A DNA stretch of 64,000 nt from JAUIKM01 sp964445695 (GCA_964445695.1 CAYULF010000015.1:62001-126000), one strand, 5' to 3'. Counted from the first letter of the stretch, positions 18,498 to 27,686 are shown. The notes: a model not told the origin generated them from the sequence alone. Numbers and translations: made by a program.

Positions 18498-19829
18498 CAA
18501 GCGATGACGGTTCGCACCACGTTTGTTTAATACTCCGACACGCAGGTACGGTTGACCCACACGCACATACGGTTGTGCTGGCGCGCTGTGGATTCTTTTG
18601 CGATCTTCCCCTCGTAATCAGGGTGTCGCCTCCCCCAGCATTCCCGGGATCAGCGCCCCGGCATGTCGCTCACCCGATACACTCCCGGCAATGGTCACAG
18701 GGTTTCACAGCTTGAGGAATCATGTTAACAGATCTGTTGACACCGGCGCGAAGGTCCGCTTGACGCGGCCTGCATCTGTTTTACGGAGACGCAGCTCCAC
18801 GACACGGCGGGTACGTTCCCGGCATTACCGATCTGATGTATTTTCCCAATCAGGAAAAGGCCGCTTTTGTTCGTCAATGGGAGCAAAACCAGAAGTTTTC
18901 TGGTGAACCTCGAACCCCGCAGCGTCACGCATCAGGTGAAGTCGTTGCGATGACAACATTTGGTCCGCAAGTTCGAATCCCAGACTTAAACAGCTGAGCG
19001 TTCAATCAGTTGCATGCAAAGCATGAAACAATGAGGAGTGAGGCACACAACGGACGCCCGGGATACCTGCCTGTTCCGGTTCCGCCATCCGGATGTAGAC
19101 CGGATTCGCCAGGCACATCAAAAAGTGTAGAACGGTTCGGCGCGTAGGCCTTACCGGTAAGAAAGTGGCTGTAATGATGGTGCGACCAGGCACGCATGCC
19201 CGCTCGGCTTTGTCCGGGCGGGCATGTTTTTTTTGTTCAGATGCAGGTGTCAGGTCGCGGTGTCGCAAAACGGCACAGAACGACTCTGCATTGTTCTCCG
19301 GCTCGTCCGGCTGTGCGCGGTTGTTCAGTTGCGACGCTGTTTTTTTGTCCGGTTAAAGGCGAAACTGCGACGTTCACCCACGTTTAACTGCCCGTTCAGG
19401 TTTTTACAGCTTGAATTGGGGCAAAAGAGTTGTATGCTTGTACAAAAGCGAGGGCACAGCACTGTGCGGAAAATGGAGATCGCATCGAGTTTGCAGGCCG
19501 GGCATTCGTCCAACCGCGAGGTTGCAGGCGGAGGGCTTGCTGGTGGGTTGGTGGTGGAAAACACTGCCGGAGGTGGCGGCGGGGGCGGGCCCAAATGATT
19601 TCACGGTGGAGTCTGCCCCGACGACCGTACCCCATGAATTTCTGGCGCCAGAACTCTCGCGCACCTGTCTCGTCAGCTGATTAAACATCGACCGAGTGTC
19701 AAATCCTGGCCGGAGCAGAATACACGTCAATCTACAGTCAGACCTCTGTTAGGGTTGATTACACGCCGACCGAATGTTTAATCTTGAACAGTTTACCTGT
19801 TGTCCGATGCCGGACTGTTGAACGCTGTC
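18498..19829. other. Long intergenic region, no protein gene supported
   Basis: About 1.3 kb without a convincing gene. Open frames here overlap each other in several phases, lack ribosome sites and read as Arg/Pro/Ala-rich sequence. The region holds an orphan terminator at 19195-19234 and a tRNA T-arm-like string at 18974. CATCGACCGAGTGT near 19686 and CGCCGACCGAATGT near 19764 are similar to each other. Confidence 0.5.
19195..19234 (+). terminator. Orphan intrinsic terminator
   Basis: CATGCCCG pairs with CGGGCATG and is followed by eight T on the plus strand. The nearest upstream plus-strand gene ends 700 nt away (18497). It may end an unrecognised short transcript from about 18.9-19.19 kb. 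Confidence 0.65.
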
Positions 19830-20453
19830 TTAATGAACACCTGATCCTTCGTGTTCTAACTGAAGGTCATTGAGCTGTACGTCGGTCAGGACCTGACTTT
19901 CAACGTTGCGAACGATTTCGTCAAACAGGTGCCGCCGCTCGGCTGCGCTCAATGCCGTGTTCAGGTAGTTGAACATATTGATCGTCTCTGCGGAAATCTG
20001 CAGCGACCGCCAGGCGTCATGCAGCCACTTGTCGCGCGGCTCCGTAGCGGGCAGCGGCAGCGGGGCGCGCGCCGTAGCCACGGCGACAAACTGAACCATT
20101 TTTTCACGCCACACGGCCGTGCGGTGGTCGATCTCCAGGATTGCTTCGCGAATAACCAGTTCGCTCTCCGCTGCAATCTGCATTGCCTGCGCCGCCGCCT
20201 GCTTGCGCCGCGATTGTTTAAGTGAGTTGCGCTCAGATTCCACGTGTCCCTGTTGGAGCACGGCGACCCTGCCGCGCGCCACGCTGGCCATGGATTTTTG
20301 CGGATGGCGCAGACGGCCGAGATCCTGCTCCAGATTTGTCAGCCAGACACTGCAGGCCGGTATAAACTCCAGCGGCCGCTGTTTAAATGTGTTCACCAAC
20401 TGCTCGAATTCGTCGAGCCGAGTCAGCAGCAGTTCGCGCGTCAGGAAAATCAT
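19830..20453 (-). CDS. Hypothetical protein, third gene of the DUF2589-type operon
   Basis: The protein has 207 residues. I do not recognise the family. It appears helical, with a charged segment at about 75-130 (SERNSLKQSRRKQAAAQAM, LEIDHRTAVWREKMVQF) that may form a coiled coil. There is no signal peptide or membrane helix. It starts at the ATG at 20453 with AAGGA 8 nt upstream, and only 12 nt separate it from the upstream gene, so the two are co-transcribed. Its function is presumably tied to the two DUF2589-like proteins. Confidence 0.7.
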   Translation of the reverse strand: MIFLTRELLLTRLDEFEQLVNTFKQRPLEFIPACSVWLTNLEQDLGRLRHPQKSMASVARGRVAVLQQGHVESERNSLKQSRRKQAAAQAMQIAAESELVIREAILEIDHRTAVWREKMVQFVAVATARAPLPLPATEPRDKWLHDAWRSLQISAETINMFNYLNTALSAAERRHLFDEIVRNVESQVLTDVQLNDLQLEHEGSGVH

Positions 20454-20465
20454 GCTTGTCGGTCC

Positions 20466-21161
20466 TTATTCCGGTGAAAGCCGATGTTGTTTGTCGCCTG
20501 TTTCATCTTCAATGACATTCCACTCCAGTCCTTCTTCTTTCAGCACCAGACGCAGGCGTGTGACGGTATGCGGCGAAGCCTGGTCCTTGACGTCCGAAGT
20601 CAGAATGGAAGCTTCAATTGGCCCGGCGCCGCTGCAGTCGGCCGGTTCAAATGCAGCCGCGGCAATTTCTACCGGGATGACATTGAGCATGCGATCGCGG
20701 TCCAGGCTCTCGCCGATCACCGCGAACTGCCGATTCTGGAGCGTTTTGTTAATCGCCTCGCGCGCGCCTTCTTCAAGGCGGTTTTTGATGTGATCATCCA
20801 TGTCCGTCTGATTGCAAACGCAACTGTCCGTCACCGGTCTGTACAGAGCGTCGAACGATTTAACAAAACTGTCGTTGGAAATCTTGCGTTCCGCCAGCTC
20901 GCGCCGGATAATGGCGCTGCCGGCGTCGGCGGCGCTTTTTGCACTTTTAAGTTGTTGCGTCGCTGCTCCCGGGTGTGCCTTCAGGATAACCGGAACTTCC
21001 AGTATCAGCTCGGGTACGCGCACACGCGGTACGCTGAGGTCCCGCAGCATCGGTTTGCTGCGGTAATATTCGGCGATTGCCACCGATTCTTCGTCGGAAA
21101 TGCGGCGCGCATGCGCCATACCGGCCATCAGCGAGCCGATGAGATTTCCCAGATTGGGCAT
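20466..21161 (-). CDS. DUF2589-like protein, second gene of the operon
   Basis: The protein has 231 residues. The N-terminus (MPNLGNLIGSLMAGMAHARR ... EESVAIAEYYRS) and the next strand-rich part (SVPRVRVPELILEVPVIL) are of a type I associate with genes that accompany DUF2589 proteins. The rest is a mixed domain of unknown role, with a C-terminal LRLVLKEEGLEWNVIED. No signal peptide or catalytic motif is seen. The ATG at 21161 has AGGA 7 nt upstream. It follows the DUF2589 gene after 186 nt that contain a strong hairpin (21215-21240). Confidence 0.7.
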   Translation of the reverse strand: MPNLGNLIGSLMAGMAHARRISDEESVAIAEYYRSKPMLRDLSVPRVRVPELILEVPVILKAHPGAATQQLKSAKSAADAGSAIIRRELAERKISNDSFVKSFDALYRPVTDSCVCNQTDMDDHIKNRLEEGAREAINKTLQNRQFAVIGESLDRDRMLNVIPVEIAAAAFEPADCSGAGPIEASILTSDVKDQASPHTVTRLRLVLKEEGLEWNVIEDETGDKQHRLSPE

Positions 21162-21214
21162 AGGTATTCCTGTTCAATTCAGGTGAAATACATTCTGTGT
21201 GCATGAGTTAACGG

Positions 21215-21240
21215 CCCCCGGCGCGTAAATGCGCCGGGGG
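21215..21240. other. Strong GC-rich hairpin inside the DUF2589 operon
   Basis: A perfect 10-bp stem, CCCCCGGCGC / GCGCCGGGGG, encloses a 6-nt loop. There is no T run on the minus strand, so on that strand it is more likely an RNA-stability or partial-readthrough element than a full terminator. Confidence 0.6.
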
Positions 21241-21347
21241 AGTCGGATGCGTGAGTTTAACAGGCGATTTCCGCCGCTCTGCCGGACTGCGATCCTTCTT
21301 CCTGTTGTTTATTGTCGTCCGTCAGTGCTGTTATTTCAGTCTGTCGT

Positions 21348-21932
21348 CTATGTTGTCGTATTGCTCGGAGTTTCGACAATGGTATTCTCGAGGATGTTAA
21401 GCAGGCGTTCCGTGCCCGCCGGCAGCTCATCCTGCACGGCGCGAACGTGTACGGCGAGTGAGTAGGTGCGCTCAACCTTGCTGCTGGACGTGGTACTCCG
21501 CTTGTATGAATAGTTGACTTTCAGACTGGCCGAGAACTTGCCCAGGTCCAGCTTGGTGCCGAATTCAACACCGAGACCGTGCTCGGATGTCAGTGACCGT
21601 TTTTGGACTGAGGTAATCTTGGCGTTGAAGTCGATCGTTGTTTCTTCAACGCGAATAAAGGGAATCGGCAGCATGGCAAGCAGCGGAACGTCCAGACTGT
21701 AGTCTCTCAACTCGACATCCGTCGTAGTTGTGTCGCCGGTGGTTGTTGTTACTTCAACCGGCTTTTTGTACTGGAACGATACCATCGTCGGCTTGTCATC
21801 GGTAAAACCGACGGACTTGATAAAATCGACGGAAGTGATGGCACTCTGGGCCTGCGCTTTAATAACGGCCGACAGCGGGCCGCCTATCATCGACTCAAAG
21901 TCGAGACTGGATAATTCCTGTCCAATAGACAT
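21348..21932 (-). CDS. DUF2589 family protein, first gene of the operon
   Basis: The protein has 194 residues. The opening (MSIGQELSSLDFESMIGGPL, then AVIKAQAQSAITSVDFIKSVGF) is the recognisable signature of DUF2589. A beta-rich domain follows (FQYKKPVEVTTTTGD, LLAMLPIPFIRVEETTIDF, FSASLKVNYSYKRSTTSSSK) and a C-terminal strand, YSLAVHVRAVQDELPAGTER. No molecular function is established for this family that I know of. The ATG at 21932 has CGGAG 7 nt upstream. A TTGCAT-N17-TAACAT promoter lies about 220 nt upstream. Confidence 0.8.
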   Translation of the reverse strand: MSIGQELSSLDFESMIGGPLSAVIKAQAQSAITSVDFIKSVGFTDDKPTMVSFQYKKPVEVTTTTGDTTTTDVELRDYSLDVPLLAMLPIPFIRVEETTIDFNAKITSVQKRSLTSEHGLGVEFGTKLDLGKFSASLKVNYSYKRSTTSSSKVERTYSLAVHVRAVQDELPAGTERLLNILENTIVETPSNTTT

Positions 21933-22156
21933 AGTAAAACTCCGAAATTACACACAGAAAAAGTGAATGAACAGCGGTGCATGTGGGCCTGTTCACCCAT
22001 TGCTTGGAATTAACTCGTTTTTAACTGTTGACGAGTGCGCAGGTGCATGTGGAAGCCGGGAACAAAAGCGTTGTCCGGCGGAAGACGGCAAATCGTCAGA
22101 TCAGGCGTAGCTTAACAGATCAGGTGCATGTGTGGAGACGTTAATGCTACGGCGCA

Positions 22157-22185
22157 ATGTTACACATTGTCGTTTATTGATGCAA
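22157..22185 (-). promoter_or_regulatory. Predicted promoter of the DUF2589 operon
   Basis: On the minus strand, TTGCAT is followed 17 nt later by TAACAT. The leader to the first gene is about 218 nt. No coding frame is supported in 21933-22321. Confidence 0.5.
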
Positions 22186-22321
22186 GTGAAAAATCAAATC
22201 TGTTAAAATATTTCTTGCGTCGCGATCTGCCGCGCTGTCAACATCTACACCAATGACAAATAAAAAGGCTGTTTAAAACAGACGCAAACAGGAGAGGTGG
22301 AACATATGACAAACCGCGATT

Positions 22322-22975
22322 TTACTCGGCCTGAAAACCGATGGAATTGTGTGTGCCGTCGCAATAGGGTTTGTTGCTCGATGCGCCGCAACGGCAGAAC
22401 GCCGTTTTGTTGTGACTGCAGCTGGTTGTTTGGTCGGCGCTGTGTACCGCGAGCCCGCCCTGCACAAGGATCGGTCCGTTGCGCAGAAATGTTAACTTCA
22501 GCGGACCTTGCTCAGCCGTCTCGGGTGTGGTTTGTTGCGGCAGCGCGCCTTCGTCGCTGAAACCGGCGTCGATATGTGAGTTGTCGCAGAAAGGTTTATT
22601 TGTCGATTTACCGCAGCGGCAGAGCGCCACGCGATTTTCCTGCATCAGGATTTCACCGTCTGCATGGTGCAATTGAAGTGCGCCGCGAAGATAAAGCGGA
22701 CCGTCTTTGCAGACCTGCATTGTGTTTTCGTCCGGCGTGGTTTCGGCCGACTCAATTTCCGTGTGGCTGTAGTGCAACGCGCCGGTGGGGCAGCGCATAA
22801 TTACTGCGGCAAGTTCGTCCGCATCGGCTTGATCGGGTTGAATCCAGGGACGTTTTTTGGGGTCGAAAACCTGGGGCAGGCCGTTGACGCATTCTTTTGC
22901 GTGAATGCAGCGTTTAACATCGTAACGAACGGTCAGCATTTTGCCTTTGAATTCAAAAATGCGCGCCGACTGCAT
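22322..22975 (-). CDS. Fused 4Fe-4S ferredoxin-like / CDGSH iron-sulfur protein
   Basis: The protein has 217 residues. The N-terminal about 70 residues are a Fer4_19-type (4Fe-4S) mono-cluster domain with cysteines in CIHAKECVNGLP and CPTGAL. Two CDGSH-type zinc-finger/2Fe-2S modules follow: ALCRCGKSTNKPFCDNSH near residue 130 and AFCRCGASSNKPYCDGTH at the C-terminus. Domain order matches known ferredoxin-CDGSH fusions thought to act in electron transfer or Fe-S handling. I start at the ATG at 22975 with GGAG 7 nt upstream; the frame opens 75 nt earlier. Confidence 0.85.
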   Translation of the reverse strand: MQSARIFEFKGKMLTVRYDVKRCIHAKECVNGLPQVFDPKKRPWIQPDQADADELAAVIMRCPTGALHYSHTEIESAETTPDENTMQVCKDGPLYLRGALQLHHADGEILMQENRVALCRCGKSTNKPFCDNSHIDAGFSDEGALPQQTTPETAEQGPLKLTFLRNGPILVQGGLAVHSADQTTSCSHNKTAFCRCGASSNKPYCDGTHNSIGFQAE

Positions 22976-23224
22976 AACTGACTCCGCCTGACTGGTTAAA
23001 CGGTATTGCGCTGCCTGACGCTGTCGCAGCGCGGGCGCACTTCGCCGCAATCTACTGATTTTATCATGAATTCCAGACCTGCCCCGGCAATGCCTTTTCC
23101 ATGTTAGTTTTGCCGTGTTGGTCGGACGGCGCCATGTCCGCTGACAGGCCGTAAAAGTTCACCGGTTGCGAGATGGGAACCGCGGCCGGTGCTGTGTGTG
23201 GGTACACCGGGGCAACGCTCCGTT

Positions 23225-23260
23225 AAAACGCCTCGCGTCTTTGTCGACGCGGGGCGTTTT
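23225..23260 (-). terminator. Terminator of TPR-LuxR gene 2
   Basis: AAAACGCCtcGCGTC pairs with GACGCggGGCGTTTT, with T runs on both strands. It lies 60 nt past the minus-strand stop at 23321. Apart from this hairpin and the promoter area of the ferredoxin gene, 22976-23320 shows nothing. Confidence 0.75.
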
Positions 23261-23320
23261 AATGTTTCCCGCGGCAAATGGAAGCTGTACGGACCGCAAT
23301 AGAGTAAAACATTGCGCGGC

Positions 23321-25012
23321 CTACAGAGCCGTGAGCAGGGCGCTCAGATTTGCGCCGCGGCCCAGATTCATTTTTTTGCGGATGTTCTGCCGGTGTGTAT
23401 TGACGGTGTGCGTCGAAACGTGCAGTGTATCGGCGATGTCCTTGGAGCGCAGTCCAACGCGCATCAGCGTGCAGATGTGGATCTCGGCGGGCGAGAGGCC
23501 CGGATATTCGCGCGCCAGGCGCTGGGTAAAACCGGCGTGAATGCGGTCAAACTGCTCGCTGAAAGCCGTAGGCGCTTCACCTTCCGCCATCAACTCCGCC
23601 ACCGACGAATGCATCGATTGCAGGAAGGTTCGTACGTCTTGCGGCGCCGATTGCAATTCTTTGGCGATCGACTCGCGCAGTTGTTCCAGTCCGGCCCGGC
23701 GCTGTGCGCTGTTGAGCGCCAGCTCGGCCAGCTCGCTGTTGGCGGACTGGACCGCGGCGTTCAGTTCGTCGATGCGGCAGCGCAGCAGTTCGCGTTCAGC
23801 TTCGGCGCGTCGCATTTCGTAGCGTTGTTCGATCATGGAGATGCGGCGACGCACGTCAAACCCGCGTGTGCGTTCGTACATCGCCAGATAGAGCCGGTGC
23901 TGTTGCAGTGCCGCTTCGGCTCTGCCGCTTTTTTCGTAAACCTCGGCCAGGCCATGATGCACCTGCCAGCGGTCGAATTCGGCCAGGGGCGGCTCGGCCT
24001 GCAGCGCTTTTTCGAATTCCCGTTCGGCGGCTGCGGCATCGCCACGCTGCAGTGCCGCTTCACCGGCGAGCATCGGCAGCGCCGCGTTTATTTTGTCGAC
24101 CATGCCTGCCACCAGACGGCGTGCTTCGTGCAGTTGATCGTCGGCCTCGTCGGGACGTTGCAGCAACAGGAGCGTCGAGGCGCGACTGACCAGCACGCCG
24201 GCGCGGTCCACGCGGAGATTGTTGGCAAGGCACAGCGCCTCGGCGCGAGCACATAATTCTTCTGCCTGGTCAAAATCGTCGTCGGCCACGGCGCATTCCG
24301 TCAGCGCCATCAGGACGGACACCTGGTTGCGGTGCAATTTGAACGTCTCGTTCAGCTCCAGCGCGCGACGGCCGAATTCCCGAGTGGCGCGCCAGTCGCC
24401 CACTATTCGATGAATCGCGCAGAGGTGGGTCGCCGCCTGCGCCGCCTGGACCAGGCGACCGGACTTTTCAGCTTGCCGCAGTAGTTTTTCGCAGGTCTCG
24501 ACGGCGGCCGCCAGCTTGTTTTCGCCGACGAGCAGGGAGACGCGGACGAGTTCGCCGTTGAGAGGATTTTTGTTGTGTTCCAGCGCTATGGCGCGGCAGC
24601 GGTCCAGGCATGCGTGCGCCTCGTCAAAGTGTCGCAGGCGTATCGCGATTTCGGCGCGCAGGCGGAAGATCATTTCCAGGCAGGCGTGGTCGGCGGCGGC
24701 GCGTGCGTCGGGCAGCGCCTGTTCCACCAGACGCAGGGCGGCGTCATTTTCCTGAAGGCGTGAGTGATCACGCGCCAGAACGACCAGGCTGCGATGGATC
24801 CCGTGGCTGTTTCCGAGCGATTCGCGCAGGTTCAGGGCGCGGCGGGCGTATTGCAGCGCGCGGTGTTCGTCGTTGTGTTGTGTTTCCCAGGCGAGTTTGT
24901 CGAAGCGCCGCATGCTGGCAAAGCGGTCCGGCGTTTGCTGTCGCGAGTGTGCGGAGCGCCGCGTGGTTGTCCCGGACGCAGCTGTCCCGGCTTCAAATAT
25001 TTCCTGTTGCAT
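23321..25012 (-). CDS. TPR-repeat transcriptional regulator with C-terminal LuxR HTH (2)
   Basis: The protein has about 563 residues. TPR-type helices fill residues 40-400 (for example EHRALQYARRALNLRESLG, AAAEREFEKALQAEP). A coiled-coil linker (RAEAERELLRCRIDELNAAV) follows, then a LuxR HTH in the last 65 residues (LSPAEIHICTLMRVGLRSKDIA, HTVNTHRQNIRKKMNL). It has the same layout as the protein at 11123-12805, but the sequences are clearly diverged. No receiver domain is present. The start is set at the ATG at 25012 with GGAG about 9 nt upstream; an ATG at 25036 is also possible. The regulon is unknown. Confidence 0.85.
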   Translation of the reverse strand: MQQEIFEAGTAASGTTTRRSAHSRQQTPDRFASMRRFDKLAWETQHNDEHRALQYARRALNLRESLGNSHGIHRSLVVLARDHSRLQENDAALRLVEQALPDARAAADHACLEMIFRLRAEIAIRLRHFDEAHACLDRCRAIALEHNKNPLNGELVRVSLLVGENKLAAAVETCEKLLRQAEKSGRLVQAAQAATHLCAIHRIVGDWRATREFGRRALELNETFKLHRNQVSVLMALTECAVADDDFDQAEELCARAEALCLANNLRVDRAGVLVSRASTLLLLQRPDEADDQLHEARRLVAGMVDKINAALPMLAGEAALQRGDAAAAEREFEKALQAEPPLAEFDRWQVHHGLAEVYEKSGRAEAALQQHRLYLAMYERTRGFDVRRRISMIEQRYEMRRAEAERELLRCRIDELNAAVQSANSELAELALNSAQRRAGLEQLRESIAKELQSAPQDVRTFLQSMHSSVAELMAEGEAPTAFSEQFDRIHAGFTQRLAREYPGLSPAEIHICTLMRVGLRSKDIADTLHVSTHTVNTHRQNIRKKMNLGRGANLSALLTAL

Positions 25013-25220
25013 GAATCTGTCTCCGCCATCCTGCATGTCAATCACCCGTCTGCGCCTGATGCGCCTGTGCCGTTCTGCCGTCTGTTCCCTGGAGCGCCGT
25101 GCGACAATTTACACAAAGCGCGGGCAGCTCCTCCATCCGTAGAACTACGTAAAGTTGTGCTTATACCGCGACGTGAAGTTTTTTCCCGCGACCTGCGACG
25201 CTGCTCGGACGCGACGACCA

Positions 25221-25280
25221 TGACCGCTTTGAATCGCTGCCGCGCTTCAGGCTCCCTGATTTTTTTGTTCGTCGCCGGGT
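25221..25280 (+). repeat. Dispersed intergenic hairpin element, copy E
   Basis: TGACCGCTTTGAATCGCTG, then CGCTTCAGGCTCCCTGA and a T7 run with GTTCGTCGCCGGGT. It is the most diverged forward copy. The 3' tail is nearly identical to 34847-34872 inside a gene. Confidence 0.55.
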
Positions 25281-25682
25281 TTGACATCCGGGGACTCGGG
25301 GTTTTGAGGCCGCAGATTCCGAACGGTCGACAAAACAATAGGAAAAAGCGAGCGGCCCAAACGTTGCAAAAACGAGCCCCGGTCCGCTGAAAAAGTGGTC
25401 GTGGCGCGGCTGTCGGTCTTGACGCTTCATCATTGCGCGCCATTTGTTTTTTCGGTCCAGCTTTGTCTGCTGTTTGGTTCCGTCGGTCCTGTTCGCATCT
25501 GCCGAACTATCGCGTGGCCTTGGCCAGGCCTGCCGGGTCTCCCGAAATGTCCTGCGCGAATTTGCGGTCCTGCCACGGCGGTCTGACCGTGCGCAATGCG
25601 TTGAGGCACAATAACCGCTACGCTTGCGGGCGAAAGCCGCCCGTTCAGTCGAATGTGCTTGTGCACGCGTTTGCGGGTGAGC

Positions 25683-25745
25683 ATGTTGCGGGAGTCGAAA
25701 GCAACCGGAGCAGTCGGCCGCGCCGCAGCAGGGGAGTCCCGCGAG
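25683..25745. repeat. GCGGGAGTCG structured element, copy 1
   Basis: TTGCGGGAGTCGAA, a spacer with CGGCCGCGCC, and AGTCCCGC. The outer GCGGGA/TCCCGC can pair. A second copy lies at 48362-48432. Confidence 0.45.
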
Positions 25746-26020
25746 AGGGATGCGAGACCCCGGTGAGTTATTCCGCCTGAGACCGCGCAGAAACGGGGTG
25801 CGGATGGAGGTGTCCGGAAGTCGGAGAAGACGAAAAATGGACAGGTGGCGGAGGGGGTGGGGGACCCTTTGAGGGTCCGAAAACCGCGAATCTAGCTCAA
25901 AATCGCATATATTGAATTTTCGTGCAAGTGAAAAACGCCGGCCGCCGGGGGCCCTGCACTTTGACATTTCGCCCGCGGCGCAGCTTGCCGTTTCGACCTG
26001 ATTTCACCTCGAATTCAGTT

Positions 26021-27037
26021 TCAATCTGCAGCCGATAGCCGCCGCCACTGGCTGGGCGAGACGTCGTGACGTCGCCTGAAAGCCCGGATGAAATTGGCGC
26101 TGTCCGAATAGTTCAGCAGGTCGGCGACTTCGGCGATCGGCAGGTCGACGCGGCGCAGGTAACGCAGAGCAAAGTCATTGCGCAGTTCGTCGAGGATCGA
26201 GCGAAAGCTCAGTCCGCGCTCCGTCAGACGCCGCTGCAGCGTGCGGACGCTGACGTTCAGGTGCGCCGCGACCTGATCGATGGTTGGGAAGCGCGGATGC
26301 AGCATCGCCAGCACGGCATTGCGCACGCGCCGCTCTATCGGGTCGCCCTGTTCAATTTCCGCCAACTTCTGTCTGGCAAAGTCGACCAACAGGTGCAGCA
26401 ACTCGTAGTTGGCGCTGTGAATAGTCTGGTCAAGCATGGCGCGCGGAAAGAGAATGCCGTCCCGCGGACTGTTGAATGCCACCGGGCAATTGAATACTCT
26501 TTCGTATTCCGACACCTGCGCCGGTCGCACCCGGTGCAAGCGCACTTCCAGCGGCATTCGACTGAACTGGACCAGCATCTGGTATTCGCGCAAGGTGAAA
26601 GCAATGACGCCGTCCAGCGTTTGCCGTACCGCCGCGGCGGACTGCGCAAGCCATTGTGCGTCGGGCGTCATCGAGAGAAAGACGGCATCGCCCTCCTCAT
26701 GCATCTCCAGCGGCAGGGCGCGGCAGCCGAGCATCGCAAACTCGCAGCACATCTCGAGCGCCTGGCGCACGGTCGAACAGGATTGAACAATCTGGGAGAT
26801 CACCCCCGCCGCGGCAATGTTCAGTCGCTCGCCCGCGTGCAGACCAAACAGCTCGTCCTCGCACTCCCGTACCGCCGTCGCGACGAAATCGTTGTATATC
26901 CCGGTCTCGACGCGGGTCTCTTCGTTCTGCAACTGTTGTGCGTTTAAACCCACCACGCCGAGCAGTATGTCGCGGTTTGCACCGCGTTCCACCGCCACGT
27001 CGAGCAGGTTGGCTATGAATCGTCCGCTGAAAGTCAT
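26021..27037 (-). CDS. AraC-family transcriptional regulator (Arabinose_bd-type sensor)
   Basis: The protein has 338 residues. Residues about 20-205 match the Arabinose_bd-type N-terminal domain of OruR/ArgR-like AraC proteins (EDELFGLHAGERLNIAAAG, FNCPVAFNSPRDGILFP). The last about 105 residues carry the two helix-turn-helix motifs (IDQVAAHLNVSVRTLQRRL and IAEVADLLNYSDSANFIRAF). It is divergent from the SRPBCC gene at 27182 with a 144-nt gap, so it may control that pair. The inducer is unknown. Confidence 0.9.
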   Translation of the reverse strand: MTFSGRFIANLLDVAVERGANRDILLGVVGLNAQQLQNEETRVETGIYNDFVATAVRECEDELFGLHAGERLNIAAAGVISQIVQSCSTVRQALEMCCEFAMLGCRALPLEMHEEGDAVFLSMTPDAQWLAQSAAAVRQTLDGVIAFTLREYQMLVQFSRMPLEVRLHRVRPAQVSEYERVFNCPVAFNSPRDGILFPRAMLDQTIHSANYELLHLLVDFARQKLAEIEQGDPIERRVRNAVLAMLHPRFPTIDQVAAHLNVSVRTLQRRLTERGLSFRSILDELRNDFALRYLRRVDLPIAEVADLLNYSDSANFIRAFRRRHDVSPSQWRRLSAAD

Positions 27038-27181
27038 GCGCCAAAATTATCGCTTTTCACTCGTGGCGCAAAATGACAATTCATTGGCGCGTCTTGATTA
27101 CCGCCGCGGCCGGCTGCGACCTAACTTGCAATTAAACAACAGTGGAACACAACACTCTTGAGAATTGTCCGGGTGGATAGC

Positions 27182-27661
27182 ATGCATATCATTCAAACCG
27201 CAATCACAATCGACGCAGCGTCTGAAGTCATCTGGGATATTCTGTGCAATGGCTCCGACTACAAAAACTGGAATCCGTTTATCATCGAACTCGCAGGTGA
27301 ACTGAGTCCCGGCGCTACGTTAACTGTCAGCATGAATTCGCCGCTGGGCGGCACGCAGGAATTCCGCCCGCAAGTGATCGACTACCTGCCAAACAGCCGC
27401 CTGTGCTGGCGTGGGCACATGCTGTTTAAGGGATTGTTCGATGGTGAACATTCATTTCAACTGAAACCCCAGGCGGACGGCAGCTCCGTGCTGCTCCACG
27501 AAGAACAGTTCAGCGGCGTGCTGGCCGGTCTGTTTGTGCGCCGTTTCGGCGATCAACTGTCGGAGCAGTTTAAGGCTATGAACATTGCACTTAAACAACG
27601 TGCCGAAGCGGCGCACTTCTCGCCGGCGCTTCCGACGACGGCTGCGGCTGCCGCCGCCTGA
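27182..27661 (+). CDS. SRPBCC (polyketide cyclase/START-like) domain protein
   Basis: The protein has 159 residues. The SRPBCC fold is visible from the N-terminal strand IIQTAITIDAASEVIWDIL, the NWNPFI turn, and the C-terminal long helix (GDQLSEQFKAMNIALKQRAE). It ends in a short Ala-rich tail. Such proteins bind a hydrophobic ligand in a helix-grip cavity. The ligand here is not inferable. The start is the ATG at 27182. It forms a pair with the membrane protein 25 nt downstream and lies opposite the AraC regulator. Confidence 0.75.
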   Translation: MHIIQTAITIDAASEVIWDILCNGSDYKNWNPFIIELAGELSPGATLTVSMNSPLGGTQEFRPQVIDYLPNSRLCWRGHMLFKGLFDGEHSFQLKPQADGSSVLLHEEQFSGVLAGLFVRRFGDQLSEQFKAMNIALKQRAEAAHFSPALPTTAAAAAA

Positions 27662-27686
27662 AATGTAACAATGGAAAGGAGAGAGT

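Larger units (their letters stand above)
25013..26020. other. Intergenic region with repeats, no gene supported
   Basis: Long minus-strand frames here (25161-25967 and others) read as Arg/Pro-rich sequence and overlap other frames, so I do not call them. The region holds dispersed element copy E, a two-copy GCGGGAGTCG element at 25683, and a 7-bp hairpin GGACCCT/AGGGTCC at 25862-25878. Confidence 0.5.

Noticed and set aside
18970..18990. tRNA T-arm-like string AAGTTCGAATCCC
   Set aside because: The flanking bases do not form a T stem, and no acceptor, D or anticodon stem can be drawn upstream. Chance match or remnant at most.
25161..25967. 268-codon minus-strand open frame
   Set aside because: Arg/Pro/Ser-rich, no ribosome site, overlaps other long frames and repeat elements, no recognisable domain. 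GC-rich shadow frame.
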